NCBI GenBank assembly: GCA_009777775.1
Contig: WRLE01000006.1
Location: forward strand, 62,001-126,000
Length of the DNA: 64,000 nucleotides
Reading direction: 5' to 3'
Origin: Oscillospiraceae bacterium
GTDB lineage: Bacteria; Bacillota; Clostridia; Oscillospirales; Oscillospiraceae
Below are positions 53,533-61,832 of the stretch, one piece after another. Numbering within the stretch: the first letter of the stretch is position 1; the number at the start of each line of letters is the position of its first letter. Position numbers and translations under genes: made by a program. The notes under the pieces were generated by a model. The model was not told where the DNA came from and searched no databases. It saw nothing but the letters and a program-made list of their open reading frames with translations.

Positions 53533-53931
53533 TCAGACTTTCCCCTTCCGAAAGAGTAGGGGGGGTACTTTTGAAGCCGCAATCTTCCTCAGATGCTTGC
53601 GGGCAACCCTTCCACCATCAGCTTTTTCATGGCAGCCTCCGCAAAGAGATACCAGGTTGTCCAAGTCAAGCCTCAAATCAAACCGCTCCGAAAGCGGCTC
53701 TATGTGGTGAACCTCCAACTTGCCATATGAGATCCTCCCCTCTGAAGCGCATAGCTTGCACAAGTGCAAATCCCGCTCCAAGGCTACCTTCCTCACCCGT
53801 TGCCAAGCGTAGGTGTTGCGAAACCTAGACTCCCTGCTGCCCGCTTTTTTTCGGGACTTGGGCGGCGGCTTCTTGACACAGGGAACCCCTCCCTCGTGGA
53901 TGCGACCGCAATATTTGCAGCTCTTCCTCAT
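53533..53931 (-). CDS. HNH endonuclease
   Basis: 132 residues. Zinc knuckles CKYCGRIH and LHLCKLCASEG, HNH core LEVHHIEPL with RLDLDNLVSLCGGCHEKA. In HK97-type phages this nuclease sits next to TerS and is needed for packaging cuts. The position agrees. Confidence 0.92.
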   Translation of the reverse strand: MRKSCKYCGRIHEGGVPCVKKPPPKSRKKAGSRESRFRNTYAWQRVRKVALERDLHLCKLCASEGRISYGKLEVHHIEPLSERFDLRLDLDNLVSLCGGCHEKADGGRVARKHLRKIAASKVPPLLFRKGKV

Positions 53932-54058
53932 GTGCGCCGCCTTTCACGAAAATGGCAAAGCAGCCGCCCTTAATCGGGTAGCTGCCACTAATTCACGCTG
54001 CCATTATATCACACACAAACATACACAAACATACACACTTTTCATTTTTGCAAAATTA

Positions 54059-54523
54059 TTATTCAAATGACCCTAAGATTCTTATTTTTCCTGCCAATCT
54101 AAGTTCCTCCACCGCTTCAAGCGCTTTGGGATGCAGCCTGAAGGTGACGTTGGTATAGCTATAGCCCATGTCAATGGCTACCTGCTCCCATTTCTTGAAC
54201 AAAATATAGCGGTTTATGAGCAAAAGCCGCAAGGTGCCATCTTCCACAGCGTATATAGCCCTGGCGATTTCCACTAGGATTGAATCCAGCTCTGCGATCC
54301 TAGCGTCAAGCTCCCTGCCATACTCCAACACCTGGACAAGAGCACCGTCACCCCTGCCTTTCGCAGAACGCTTTGACGTTAGTTTTCCAGTCGCGCTCCC
54401 GCTGGCTGCCCTGACCTCGGCAGCTAGCTTAGCAGTCTTCAGGGCTTCCACCTCACGCATAGCAGCTCTACCCCTGTTAAGCCAACGTTTGATTTCTTCG
54501 TTTTTCGTTTCTCCAATAGCCAT
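54059..54523 (-). CDS. DUF1492/late transcription regulator-like protein
   Basis: 154 residues, AAAGGAG site. N-terminal helix and a Lys/Ser-rich insert (RAASGSATGKLTSKRSAKG), then a C-terminal sigma-4-like helix-turn-helix (YILFKKWEQVAIDMGYSYTN VTFRLHPKALEAV without the space). Resembles ArpU/RinA-type activators of late genes placed before terminase. It may turn on the packaging and structural operon (inference). Confidence 0.75.
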   Translation of the reverse strand: MAIGETKNEEIKRWLNRGRAAMREVEALKTAKLAAEVRAASGSATGKLTSKRSAKGRGDGALVQVLEYGRELDARIAELDSILVEIARAIYAVEDGTLRLLLINRYILFKKWEQVAIDMGYSYTNVTFRLHPKALEAVEELRLAGKIRILGSFE

Positions 54524-54552
54524 ATAACGCTCCTTTCGATATGCGCCGCTCT

Positions 54553-54858
54553 TCAGCTTCTACCCACAATCCATTCTCGATAATAAAATATTTCCTTGCC
54601 AGCATCTATAGCCATAGCATACTCCAGTCTGGCTCCATTGCTCTGAACCCAGTCCGGCAAAAAGCAAACAGCCTCGCACTCTTCGAGCATAGCAGCCGAC
54701 ATTCTCAGGTACTGATCATACTCGAACCCCGGATAGGGAAGCATAGCAGGGTTGCACACGACAAAGCCCGCAAGCTCCAGCTCCCTCGCCGCCGCTGCAA
54801 ACTTTTCCCTGTAACCCTCATCGCCGGTTATCTTTCCTGCTAGGTATACCGTCTTCAT
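54553..54858 (-). CDS. DUF4406 / deoxyribosyltransferase-like protein
   Basis: 101 residues from ATG 54858 (AGAGG upstream), overlapping the upstream stop as ATGA. VYLAGKITGD start, FVVCNPAMLPYPGF, SAAMLEECEAVCFLPDWVQS and GARLEYAMAIDAG fit the family. A nucleoside-modifying or NAD-related role is possible; exact activity unknown. Confidence 0.82.
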   Translation of the reverse strand: MKTVYLAGKITGDEGYREKFAAAARELELAGFVVCNPAMLPYPGFEYDQYLRMSAAMLEECEAVCFLPDWVQSNGARLEYAMAIDAGKEIFYYREWIVGRS

Positions 54859-55769
54859 CACTCACCTCTTTCCCTTTTTTTCGCTACCGCCCGCCGAGGC
54901 TTTTTCTCAAGCGGCGGCTTATGCATCTTAGCGTAAACGTAAGCTCCGGCGACAAAGTCGCTACGCTTTACATCGCACGATACGAAATCATAATCAGCGA
55001 ACAAATTGCCAAATATCGTGGGAGCAGCCTCTTCCATGTCCAACGCCATCCGCTCCACCTGTCTTTTGCTCACCTTCGTGTCCGATATAGTCACTTTGGG
55101 CTTTTTCAAGTTTCTCGATGCCTGCCAACGCTTGCTTCGCTTTATCCCACCTGGTGGCTTTGTGATGTACCTGGCTAGTCCTTCCAAGCTGCCATCCTCG
55201 GGTTCCAGCTCATCGATGTTTGCGATTCCATGAGGCCAGAGAGCCTTTATCGCCTTCCTGTCAAGACCTCCTGACATGATGACATGGTGGTGGACGCGTA
55301 CCCTTCTCCTGTCGCCATCGGAATACTCTATCACGTAGACATATTTCAGCTCAGGAAGCTTTTCCCGCTTTCTAAGCGACCTGACCCGCCTGATAAAGTT
55401 GCGAATGTCTTTCAAGGCTTCGGCTTCATTGGGAAGCCGCTTGTCCTTGTAGGTCAAAGTAACGTGCAAATCATTTTCGTTGAAATTTGCATTGATTTTT
55501 CTGATGAGAGCCTTCTTTGCGTTCTTTTCGTTCTGATTCTGCTGCGCCTGTCTAGACTGATTCGCTTTCGCCGCTCTAGCTGCGCTTGGCGAGTCATAGA
55601 CAGGGTATATCTCCACTTCCCTAACAAGACCGCTGGTTATAGTCTTTGTCCTGTACAAGGCGACGCCGGAATGACGGAGAAGCTCCCTTGCTTCCCCAAA
55701 ACCCGCGTCATCTTGGACATCTATCTCGCTGTTGAAAAGAAACTCATACTTTTCGCCAGAGTAGAGCAA
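54858..55769 (-). CDS. HUH-type Rep-like protein
   Basis: 303 residues, TTG start. Motif 1 DLHVTLTYKD near 100, HUH motif VHHHVIMSGG near 157-166, and a catalytic Tyr context ARYITKPPG near 199-207 spaced like Rep endonucleases of rolling-circle type. The C-terminal ~100 residues are basic. Could nick DNA to initiate replication or mobilisation. No helicase accompanies it, and the phage class normally does not replicate this way. Confidence 0.75.
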   Translation of the reverse strand: MLYSGEKYEFLFNSEIDVQDDAGFGEARELLRHSGVALYRTKTITSGLVREVEIYPVYDSPSAARAAKANQSRQAQQNQNEKNAKKALIRKINANFNENDLHVTLTYKDKRLPNEAEALKDIRNFIRRVRSLRKREKLPELKYVYVIEYSDGDRRRVRVHHHVIMSGGLDRKAIKALWPHGIANIDELEPEDGSLEGLARYITKPPGGIKRSKRWQASRNLKKPKVTISDTKVSKRQVERMALDMEEAAPTIFGNLFADYDFVSCDVKRSDFVAGAYVYAKMHKPPLEKKPRRAVAKKRERGE

Positions 55770-55929
55770 CTATTACCACTCGCTTTCACACAACGTCATT
55801 GATTTGCGCACCCATTTCATCGTTTGGAGCGTCCATAAGTTAATACCCATTACAAGCCCATAATGTGCTTTCCAGCACAGTTTTTTTCATGCGCACAGCG
55901 CAATAATTACAAGCTTATACAAGCCGTGC

Positions 55930-56205
55930 TTATTGCTTCCTGTCTATGATTTCAAGGTTCACGTCTTGCCATCCCGCTCGATCGAAACTCAGCAGCTCAC
56001 CAAGCTCCCATTCGCCTGCTATGGTCAGCCCATGGCGGCTCATATACTCTAAGCAAGTCGCACACCAGTATACAGATACATACTTGCCATACCTGTCCAT
56101 ATACATGGCGTTTAGCATCTGCGACCCTTTTGGGTACACTTTGCCGCAACCCCTGCAACTGTGTTCCTTTCGTGCTTTCACCATGTTTTCGTTTAGTAAA
56201 AACAA
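55930..56205 (-). CDS. Small zinc-ribbon protein
   Basis: TTG 56205 with AAAGGGG eight bases upstream is the best start (91 residues; ATG 56229 and 56184 also possible). Two Cys pairs, CRGCGKVY and WCATC, make a four-cysteine zinc site. Otherwise no motif. Part of the early minus-strand cluster. The 160-bp spacer after it contains no gene. Confidence 0.65.
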   Translation of the reverse strand: MFLLNENMVKARKEHSCRGCGKVYPKGSQMLNAMYMDRYGKYVSVYWCATCLEYMSRHGLTIAGEWELGELLSFDRAGWQDVNLEIIDRKQ

Positions 56206-56252
56206 TGCCCATACCCCTTTCCATTCCATATAATGTATAGTATATGTATAGC

Positions 56253-56906
56253 CTACTTGGAGAAATAATGGTTGCCTATTCTGATAACCCCAACGGTGGT
56301 AACTGGCAATGTATTGAAATAAACATAGTCGGTCTCCAGCACCGGCTCACCATACAAGGCTTCATCGACAGCATCATACTGAGCCTGCTGAGGCGTAGTG
56401 TGCGGTATCATTCCGGAAGGAGCGAATTGCAAACAAGGATCCGTTTGGAATACCACCCCATTAACCGTGTCAGGGAAACGCGGGTCTGATACCCTGTTCA
56501 TTACCACCTCAGCCACAGCTTGCTGACCCCTTTCGCCCTCTCCACGAGCTTCAAGCCATACCAGCCTTGCCAATGTCTCCCGCTCCGCATCGTCTATGTC
56601 CGGATAACGGCTTTGCGCTTCATATACGATTACCGCATCAGCAACATTAGGCTTTTGCACGCATTGCGTCTCTCCAACGTCATTTGATGGAGAGGCTGGT
56701 TCCCTGTGAGGGAATACGTGTTCTTGTTTGACATGGGCTGCTTTCAACGGCTTGTTAGCAGACGGACTAGCCACGGCAGGTTTTTTATACCTGCCGTGGC
56801 TCACCGCCAAGGACACAGCCGCCGAAGATATGATCACCACCGCCAGCACAGATGCCGCAAAAAACACATCGGCGATTTTGCAAGGGTCAATCTCCTCTGT
56901 TCTCAT
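56253..56906 (-). CDS. Membrane-anchored cell-wall hydrolase (SleB-like)
   Basis: 217 residues from ATG 56906 (AAGGAGAG upstream), overlapping the upstream stop as ATGA. One N-terminal membrane helix (VFFAASVLAVVIISSAAVSL), a ~60-residue variable linker, then the SleB-type domain (LVWLEARGEGERGQQAVAEV; MNRVSDPRFP; YVYFNTLPV). A peptidoglycan hydrolase; unusual in an early module, where an entry or cell-wall remodelling role might apply. Confidence 0.85.
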   Translation of the reverse strand: MRTEEIDPCKIADVFFAASVLAVVIISSAAVSLAVSHGRYKKPAVASPSANKPLKAAHVKQEHVFPHREPASPSNDVGETQCVQKPNVADAVIVYEAQSRYPDIDDAERETLARLVWLEARGEGERGQQAVAEVVMNRVSDPRFPDTVNGVVFQTDPCLQFAPSGMIPHTTPQQAQYDAVDEALYGEPVLETDYVYFNTLPVTTVGVIRIGNHYFSK

Positions 56907-57145
56907 TTTTTTTGCTCTCCTTTTACTCCAGAGCATTCGTTGCATATCCATAGTCCCTCCGTTTCCTTGCAATGCTCCCAGCCCAGTGCAACAAAATCAT
57001 CACTTACAGATACTGCGGTCTTCCCGCTGCCAGCAGGATACTCCGCTGATATTTTAAAACTGCAGTGCTGGCATGTTGCCGTATAGCGGGTACTCGTGTT
57101 GATTTCTATTGGGATGCGGTTTTTACGTATTTGTAACTGAGACAT
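56903..57145 (-). CDS. Small zinc-ribbon protein
   Basis: 80 residues after AGGAGGGTG. CQHC and CNEC pairs with an intervening SDDFVALGWEHCKETEG. Resembles small phage-encoded zinc-ribbon proteins; function unknown. Confidence 0.66.
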   Translation of the reverse strand: MSQLQIRKNRIPIEINTSTRYTATCQHCSFKISAEYPAGSGKTAVSVSDDFVALGWEHCKETEGLWICNECSGVKGEQKK

Positions 57146-57157
57146 ATCACCACCCTC

Positions 57158-57412
57158 CTACGAAGCGGCCCAGAGACCGCTACTCAAGGGGTCGGTTTCC
57201 GTTATCATTTCCATGCCTATTTTGCTGTCGAGTGCTATTATGGTAATGACGCTGATGGCTTCTAAACAAAGCTGCCATTCTAAATGGTCGATGTCGCCAA
57301 GCTCCTTTAGCCTCGTTATGTCCGGATTGTTGGCTTCGATTACAGCAAGCCTGTTGATATATTTCTGGTAGTGCTTCCTTAGCACATTCACAGTATCCAT
57401 TGTATATTTCAT
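57158..57412 (-). CDS. Small helical early protein, unknown
   Basis: 84 residues after AAAGGAG. Mostly helical (MDTVNVLRKHYQKYINRLAV; LEWQLCLEAISVITIIALD). No motif recognised. Confidence 0.62.
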   Translation of the reverse strand: MKYTMDTVNVLRKHYQKYINRLAVIEANNPDITRLKELGDIDHLEWQLCLEAISVITIIALDSKIGMEMITETDPLSSGLWAAS

Positions 57413-57447
57413 GGTTTCTCCTTTATATTTGAAAGTTTGCCCCGCTC

Positions 57448-57684
57448 TTATCCGTCATTGTTGCTTTTCCAATCTCTATCCAACGCTTTTTTCTTTTTGC
57501 CCTTTTCGTATCTTTTGCAGCCCTCTACTGGACAGCCTCGACCTATGCCGTGGACTAGCCTGTAATCGCAGCTCTTGGTAGAACTGGCAAAATACGCACA
57601 GTCTTTGCGCTTACAAAAGCCTGTTGATGCAAGGTTGCGGTTGCTTATGTACCCGACTGCATTGCGGTTTGTTTTTATCGCCAC
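57448..57684 (-). CDS. Cysteine-rich small protein
   Basis: 78 residues, GTG start with AAGGAGCGGG upstream. Cysteines in CKRKDCAYFASSTKSCDY and GCPVEGCKRY may bind zinc. Basic tail. No family recognised. Confidence 0.6.
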   Translation of the reverse strand: MAIKTNRNAVGYISNRNLASTGFCKRKDCAYFASSTKSCDYRLVHGIGRGCPVEGCKRYEKGKKKKALDRDWKSNNDG

Positions 57685-57698
57685 TACTCACCCGCTCC

Positions 57699-58112
57699 TT
57701 AATAATCTTCCATCGTTTCTTTTAGCTTTACCCGCTCCGGCTGGAAAAGGGTAAGCTGCTCGAAACTTTCAGTCTCCGGATCTTCCTGCATTTTAGCTTG
57801 CACAATTGCTGGCTGCTTTGCGTTCCCTTCCGCTGTAGCCGCTTTCTTGACGCTTTTCCCCTTGCGTGGAACAAACTTCTCGCCGGTGCAGGTTCCCCAA
57901 TGGGGACGGTAAGCCTTGACGCTCCCTAATGCCTCAGATTGGAGTATGTAGCCATATGCTGATTCCCGCTCACCGATATACACAAAGTCGGGTCCCCTTG
58001 GGTCTTCCACGAAATACACCCTAGTCGCGTCACAGGGCATGTACTTTCCGGCAGCAGTGCGTATATACTTGATAAGCTTCCCGCAATACCTGCAATAGGT
58101 TTCCTCAGACAT
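57699..58112 (-). CDS. Zinc-ribbon early protein
   Basis: Start ATG 58112 (GGGGG nine bases upstream), 137 residues. YCRYCGKLIKYIRTAAGKYM at the start; later HWGTCTGE. The rest is Lys/Glu-rich with no domain. A family with this layout occurs in phage early regions; function unknown. Confidence 0.65.
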   Translation of the reverse strand: MSEETYCRYCGKLIKYIRTAAGKYMPCDATRVYFVEDPRGPDFVYIGERESAYGYILQSEALGSVKAYRPHWGTCTGEKFVPRKGKSVKKAATAEGNAKQPAIVQAKMQEDPETESFEQLTLFQPERVKLKETMEDY

Positions 58113-59691
58113 CGCTATCATCCCCCTCTTCTGGATCCTCCATTATGCAATCGTCGCATCCGCAGTATCTACCGTCGCATTCGCCAGCGCATTCACTTTC
58201 AGTACAATCGAAACATATGCAATCCTCGCAGTCATCATCATAGTCACGCAGATACATTTCATGGGAGCCGTCCAGCATGGCGGCTTCCTCGTCGCTGATT
58301 TCGTAGCCAAATGTCGCAAGGTTAAGATATAGGTTTCTGAGCGCATTTATGGATGTGTTGTTCGCATTGAATCCACCTGTCCAGTCCATCAGTGAAATCG
58401 CACCTGGTTCCAGCGAGCAATAAGACAGCATAAACAAGAACCTGCCTCTGCCTAAACGCCCTTCGTGCTCGCGTCTGACCATGAAAATTGCTTCCTCGAA
58501 ATTCGCATATTCACCGTCTGCATTAACTGCATCCATAAATACAGTAGCCATTTTATAATCGATTGGACACGACACTAAGGCATCCGCTGCGAAGCCTAGC
58601 ACCAACTCAGTCATCGCCATCCCAATGTTGAGATTTTTTACAAAAGTCTTCCGTGACCAGTAGGCGCGTTTCGCCACCTCGGCAGCCTGCTTGCGACGCG
58701 CCTGCCTGTCAAGCTCAACTAGATCGGCCTCCCGCTCACTTTCATTCTGCTCCGTCTCTTCCGTTGTGTGGTACACTTGCACGTATTCACCATAATCTTT
58801 ATAGAAATACTCCTTGTCGTCATCCGGAAGTTCCCATTTCTCAAAGTCCTTTAGCCAAAGCGTCGTATAAAATGATATATCATTGTTTTCTTGATATTCA
58901 TCGCTAATTTCAAGAGCAAAGCTCATGAGCAATTCAATAGCAACAGGTCTCGCTTCCTCGAAGGTCTCCTTTTCCACCGCTTTCCTGAGTTCCCAGTCGA
59001 AGTTGTTGGTGCCTATATGGTTCAACACCTCGTTTCGGGTGTCGATGTCCTTTATCCGCTCCAAATCGATGTAGTTTTGCAAAGTCCCACCTTTAGCAAG
59101 AGACTCTCGGAGCTTCCCTTGATCCAGCTCCATCAGCTTCACCCTGCGCCTTACGGTAGACTGGGAAACGCCGGTGGCTTTTGCAGCTGTCTCCACGGTT
59201 TCGCCGAGATCCAGCATCATTTGGAAACCTTTTGCCTCTTCCTGAACGTCCAAGTCCGAACGCTGCATATTTTCGGACATCATCGCTGCTACCTGCTCCC
59301 GCTCCGTCATATTGCGCGCGATACAGGGTATTTCTTTCAATCCCGCAATTTCCGCCGCTGCGTGTCTGCGATGCCCCATGACAATGATGTGGCTACCGTC
59401 ATGCTCCCATTCTTCACAGGGCAGAGGGTTTCCGTCTGAGTCCCGCCCTCTGGCAGCACCAAGCTGGGCCTCCTTGGTACACGAGCTACTCACATGGAGA
59501 TAGTGAAAACAATTCCGGCATCGACCAGGGCTATCATCAGGCACCACCGTCAGCGGCTGCATGATACCCTGCTCCCTTATGCTATCCGAGAGCTCAGTCA
59601 GGTCTCCCAGGTCTCGCCTTGGATTCTTTGGATGCGGTCTAAGGTTAAATGTCTTAATCAACGTTATAGTCGGTGTCATAATTTGCTCCAT
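58105..59691 (-). CDS. ParB-like protein with cysteine-rich insert and tail
   Basis: Start ATG 59691 (AAGGAG nine bases upstream), 528 residues. ParB N-terminal fold (LRPHPKNPRRDLGDLTELSD; IIVMGHRRHAAAEIAGLKEI), ARNMTEREQVAAMMSENMQR and a helix-turn-helix (ATGVSQSTVRRRVKLME). A Cys-containing insert splits the fold (CRNCFHYLHVSSSC). The C-terminus is acidic with at least ten cysteines (CEDCICFDCTESECAGEC). Possible nuclease/partition or regulatory function; none is proved. Confidence 0.82.
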   Translation of the reverse strand: MEQIMTPTITLIKTFNLRPHPKNPRRDLGDLTELSDSIREQGIMQPLTVVPDDSPGRCRNCFHYLHVSSSCTKEAQLGAARGRDSDGNPLPCEEWEHDGSHIIVMGHRRHAAAEIAGLKEIPCIARNMTEREQVAAMMSENMQRSDLDVQEEAKGFQMMLDLGETVETAAKATGVSQSTVRRRVKLMELDQGKLRESLAKGGTLQNYIDLERIKDIDTRNEVLNHIGTNNFDWELRKAVEKETFEEARPVAIELLMSFALEISDEYQENNDISFYTTLWLKDFEKWELPDDDKEYFYKDYGEYVQVYHTTEETEQNESEREADLVELDRQARRKQAAEVAKRAYWSRKTFVKNLNIGMAMTELVLGFAADALVSCPIDYKMATVFMDAVNADGEYANFEEAIFMVRREHEGRLGRGRFLFMLSYCSLEPGAISLMDWTGGFNANNTSINALRNLYLNLATFGYEISDEEAAMLDGSHEMYLRDYDDDCEDCICFDCTESECAGECDGRYCGCDDCIMEDPEEGDDSDV

Positions 59692-59763
59692 TATGTGTTT
59701 TCTCCTTTTAGTTAATAAGAGTTCATCTATTTCCGATACCCTAAATAGAAAGGTTGTGATTTT

Positions 59764-60051
59764 ATGGCAGATCCTAATAATTTTTACATCAATAGAAACC
59801 CAACATTTCAACAGTACCAACAAGCTGAACGTCACCATGCCGAAAGAATGATTTTTGACGACATAGCTTTCAAGTCGATTCGCAGACGATGGGTTGTTAC
59901 AACAATCATCGCAGTCATTGCGCTCATACTCTCAATTGTGTCATTAGCAGCGCAGCTAGGGTTAATACGATTCCCGCAGCACCAAGAGCAGCCGGTAGCC
60001 ACCACAGGCGATCCCAATACGGCTCTTTACCAGCAGCCCAGCATTTCATGA
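59764..60051 (+). CDS. Small single-helix membrane protein (plus strand)
   Basis: 95 residues, GAAAGG site. Gln/Asn/His-rich start, one membrane helix (VVTTIIAVIALILSIVSLA), polar tail. Stands against the minus-strand early cluster and overlaps the antisense frame 59924-60106 at its 3' half. Either or both could be real. Confidence 0.55.
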   Translation: MADPNNFYINRNPTFQQYQQAERHHAERMIFDDIAFKSIRRRWVVTTIIAVIALILSIVSLAAQLGLIRFPQHQEQPVATTGDPNTALYQQPSIS

Positions 60052-60106
60052 CATAGTTCCTCAGCTTTTCGGCTTTCCTTTGTTTTCTTTCATGCCACCT
60101 TGTCAT
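59924..60106 (-). CDS. Small single-helix membrane protein (minus strand, antisense overlap)
   Basis: 60 residues from ATG 60106 (GAGGG upstream). Basic start (RWHERKQRKAEKLRNYVMK), WW, then one hydrophobic helix (LPAALGAAGIVLTLAALLM). Fits the early minus-strand operon spacing. Overlaps the plus-strand 59764 frame by 128 bp. Confidence 0.5.
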   Translation of the reverse strand: MTRWHERKQRKAEKLRNYVMKCWAAGKEPYWDRLWWLPAALGAAGIVLTLAALLMTQLRV

Positions 60107-60117
60107 CACTATTACCC

Positions 60118-60336
60118 TCACCCTTCTCGGTCGCAACCACTTAAAGCAGATTTTATAAAACTTGCGACTTTTTCTATGTCATTATTTTCAAGGTTGAAAC
60201 TAATCGGTTGCTCTTTTAGATTCAAAACCTCCGCCGCTGTCTCATAAATGTGGACAATAAACCTCGCTAATTCCTCTGGGCTTCCATGAAGTGTGAAATC
60301 CATGCTTTTATCTCCATTTCTCACTCTGATTTCCAT
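60118..60336 (-). CDS. Small early protein, unknown
   Basis: ATG 60336 with AAGGAGAA; 72 residues. IRVRNGDKSMDFTLHGSPEE start and a helical C-terminus (NDIEKVASFIKSALSG). No motif. Confidence 0.6.
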   Translation of the reverse strand: MEIRVRNGDKSMDFTLHGSPEELARFIVHIYETAAEVLNLKEQPISFNLENNDIEKVASFIKSALSGCDREG

Positions 60337-60349
60337 ACTGTTTTCTCCT

Positions 60350-60538
60350 TCACTCAATCTGGATCTGCTTGCGTTCCTCTTGGCAAGCGAAACACCAGAA
60401 ATGCTTTGGGTGACCCCTCTCGGTCTTCCCGCTTATCTTGCAGGCGGGAGTGATCGCCCCGCACTCCCCGCAGCGGAACAACCTTATCTGCACGGAGCGC
60501 GGGTCTTTCACGTTCACCGCCTCCCGCCCCTTCCTCAT
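60350..60538 (-). CDS. Small zinc-ribbon protein
   Basis: 62 residues or fewer: GTG starts downstream of GGGAGG are possible. RLFRCGECGAI and WCFACQEER form a four-cysteine zinc ribbon. Overlaps the upstream gene by four bases. Confidence 0.62.
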   Translation of the reverse strand: MRKGREAVNVKDPRSVQIRLFRCGECGAITPACKISGKTERGHPKHFWCFACQEERKQIQIE

Positions 60539-60705
60539 TGCTCGGCTTGCCGCGCATAGGCATAAAGCGGTGCATCTTGGTAATGCTTGTCGATTTTCAA
60601 AAGAACATCGATTTTCTTTGCAACAATATCCAGTTCAGCCTTGTCGCTGATTTCAAGCATCATATCCACCAATTCAAGCACCCTGGTCAATGTTTCGTTT
60701 TCCAT
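60535..60705 (-). CDS. Small helical early protein
   Basis: 56 residues from ATG 60705 (GGGGAG upstream). Amphipathic helices (LTRVLELVDMMLEISDKAEL; KKIDVLLKIDKHYQ). Unknown function. Confidence 0.58.
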   Translation of the reverse strand: MENETLTRVLELVDMMLEISDKAELDIVAKKIDVLLKIDKHYQDAPLYAYARQAEQ

Positions 60706-60723
60706 GTTTTGCTCCCCTTCCAT

Positions 60724-60972
60724 TTATTTTTCCCACCATTTTTCTTTGTAATCATAGTATTGGGGTCTGCTATAAAGAGTCGTTTCGCGCAGCCATTCAA
60801 GCGCGGCTTCAATGTCTATAATTATCCGCCCCTTTTTCCTGAGCTGAATAACTGGGAAGTCTTTTGCCCGCGTGTACTGATACGCAAGGCTAAGTCCAAT
60901 GCCCAGGTACTCAGCAAACTCATAGACGCTTATAAAAACTGGCAGATGATCTGTTTTCTTTTTCTCATCCAT
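60724..60972 (-). CDS. Excisionase-type helix-turn-helix protein
   Basis: 82 residues, AAGGAG site. FISVYEFAEYLGIGLSLAYQ then GRIIIDIEAALEWL match the HTH_17/excisionase wing fold. May direct excision or act as a small regulator. Confidence 0.72.
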   Translation of the reverse strand: MDEKKKTDHLPVFISVYEFAEYLGIGLSLAYQYTRAKDFPVIQLRKKGRIIIDIEAALEWLRETTLYSRPQYYDYKEKWWEK

Positions 60973-60973
60973 T

Positions 60974-61192
60974 TCATTCTCCTTTCTTTTCGGCGCTCTC
61001 CCGCACCTTCACGCCGCCTCGCTCGGTGAACCACTTTGCGCTTTGCAGCTTCTCGTTAATCAAATGCGCCGAGCCGACCTGCATAATAAACTCAAACTCA
61101 TGAGCCGGCTCCCTGCCGTTCAATTCGGCGACCTCGGCAAGCATTTTCTCCTGTTCCTCCGTAAGGTGGAAGGTTACCGTGTATTCCTTCAT
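60974..61192 (-). CDS. Small early protein, RHH-like start
   Basis: 72 residues from ATG 61192 (AAAGGAG upstream). YTVTFHLTEEQEKMLAEVAE followed by a helix, similar in layout to ribbon-helix-helix proteins, but identity is unclear. Confidence 0.58.
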   Translation of the reverse strand: MKEYTVTFHLTEEQEKMLAEVAELNGREPAHEFEFIMQVGSAHLINEKLQSAKWFTERGGVKVRESAEKKGE

Positions 61193-61263
61193 ATTTTTTG
61201 ATTCTCCTTTCCTAATGCCCTCCACCGCTCAATCCGATAAAACAAATGAAAGGACGTGATGTT

Positions 61264-61533
61264 TTGTTACTAGTAAAATGCAAATGCGGATGTCTATTTA
61301 CGCTAAAAGACGAAGCCCCGCTAGAAAACACAACTGGTAGAAACTTTATATGCCAGAATTGCAACGAAGGAATAACCTTATCATCCAACACCAACATTAG
61401 TGATTTGCATAATACCGCACCAGCTCCAATATCAAGCGTTTATAAGTTACCCAATAGTGTTGAAATTACCTTCAGTTTCATTGAAACGATTTCAAGCAAC
61501 AATACTATCGATGATAATCCTGCTAAGAAATAG
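61264..61533 (+). CDS. Plus-strand zinc-ribbon protein
   Basis: About 89 residues from TTG 61264 (AAAGGA nine bases upstream; ATG 61246 is also in frame). CKCGCLF and FICQNC give a four-cysteine zinc site; the tail is Ser/Asn-rich. Converges with the 61523 minus gene, overlapping by 11 bp. First member of the repeated cassette described in the findings. Confidence 0.58.
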   Translation: MLLVKCKCGCLFTLKDEAPLENTTGRNFICQNCNEGITLSSNTNISDLHNTAPAPISSVYKLPNSVEITFSFIETISSNNTIDDNPAKK

Positions 61534-61732
61534 TGTCAGCGTCTTCTCCGTCCATTGTTTCTGTTGATTCTTTTTGGTCGCCATTCGCTTGTAAATAGAT
61601 GTTTGCACCGACTACCGTGTATTGGAGTTGTCTTATCGTATCGATTAGCGCGTCAGCGTGGTACTGGACAGTTTTGGACAACTCCATAATGCGGTTGATT
61701 TCAGGTACTTCCACGATTACTTTGTATTGCAT
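61523..61732 (-). CDS. Small helical early protein
   Basis: 69 residues from ATG 61732 with AAAGGAG upstream. QYKVIVEVPEINRIMELSKT, VQYHADALIDTIRQLQ. Its 5' region lies in a 49-50-bp repeat shared with 62134-62316. Confidence 0.6.
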   Translation of the reverse strand: MQYKVIVEVPEINRIMELSKTVQYHADALIDTIRQLQYTVVGANIYLQANGDQKESTETMDGEDADTIS

Positions 61733-61779
61733 CGTTTTTCTCCTTTCCACCCGCTGTTTTTTCAGTGGCGGGTTTTTTT
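61730..61779 (+). repeat. 49-50-bp repeat (copy 1), with plus-strand terminator
   Basis: Nearly identical to 62314-62363 (6 versus 7 T in the loop). It contains the ribosome-binding site of a minus-strand gene and a plus-strand hairpin (CCCGC...GCGGG) ending in a T-run. Confidence 0.82.
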
Positions 61780-61832
61780 AATTAATGATATTTGTGCATT
61801 GTTACGACAACTGTTACAAAGGGGTGATTACT

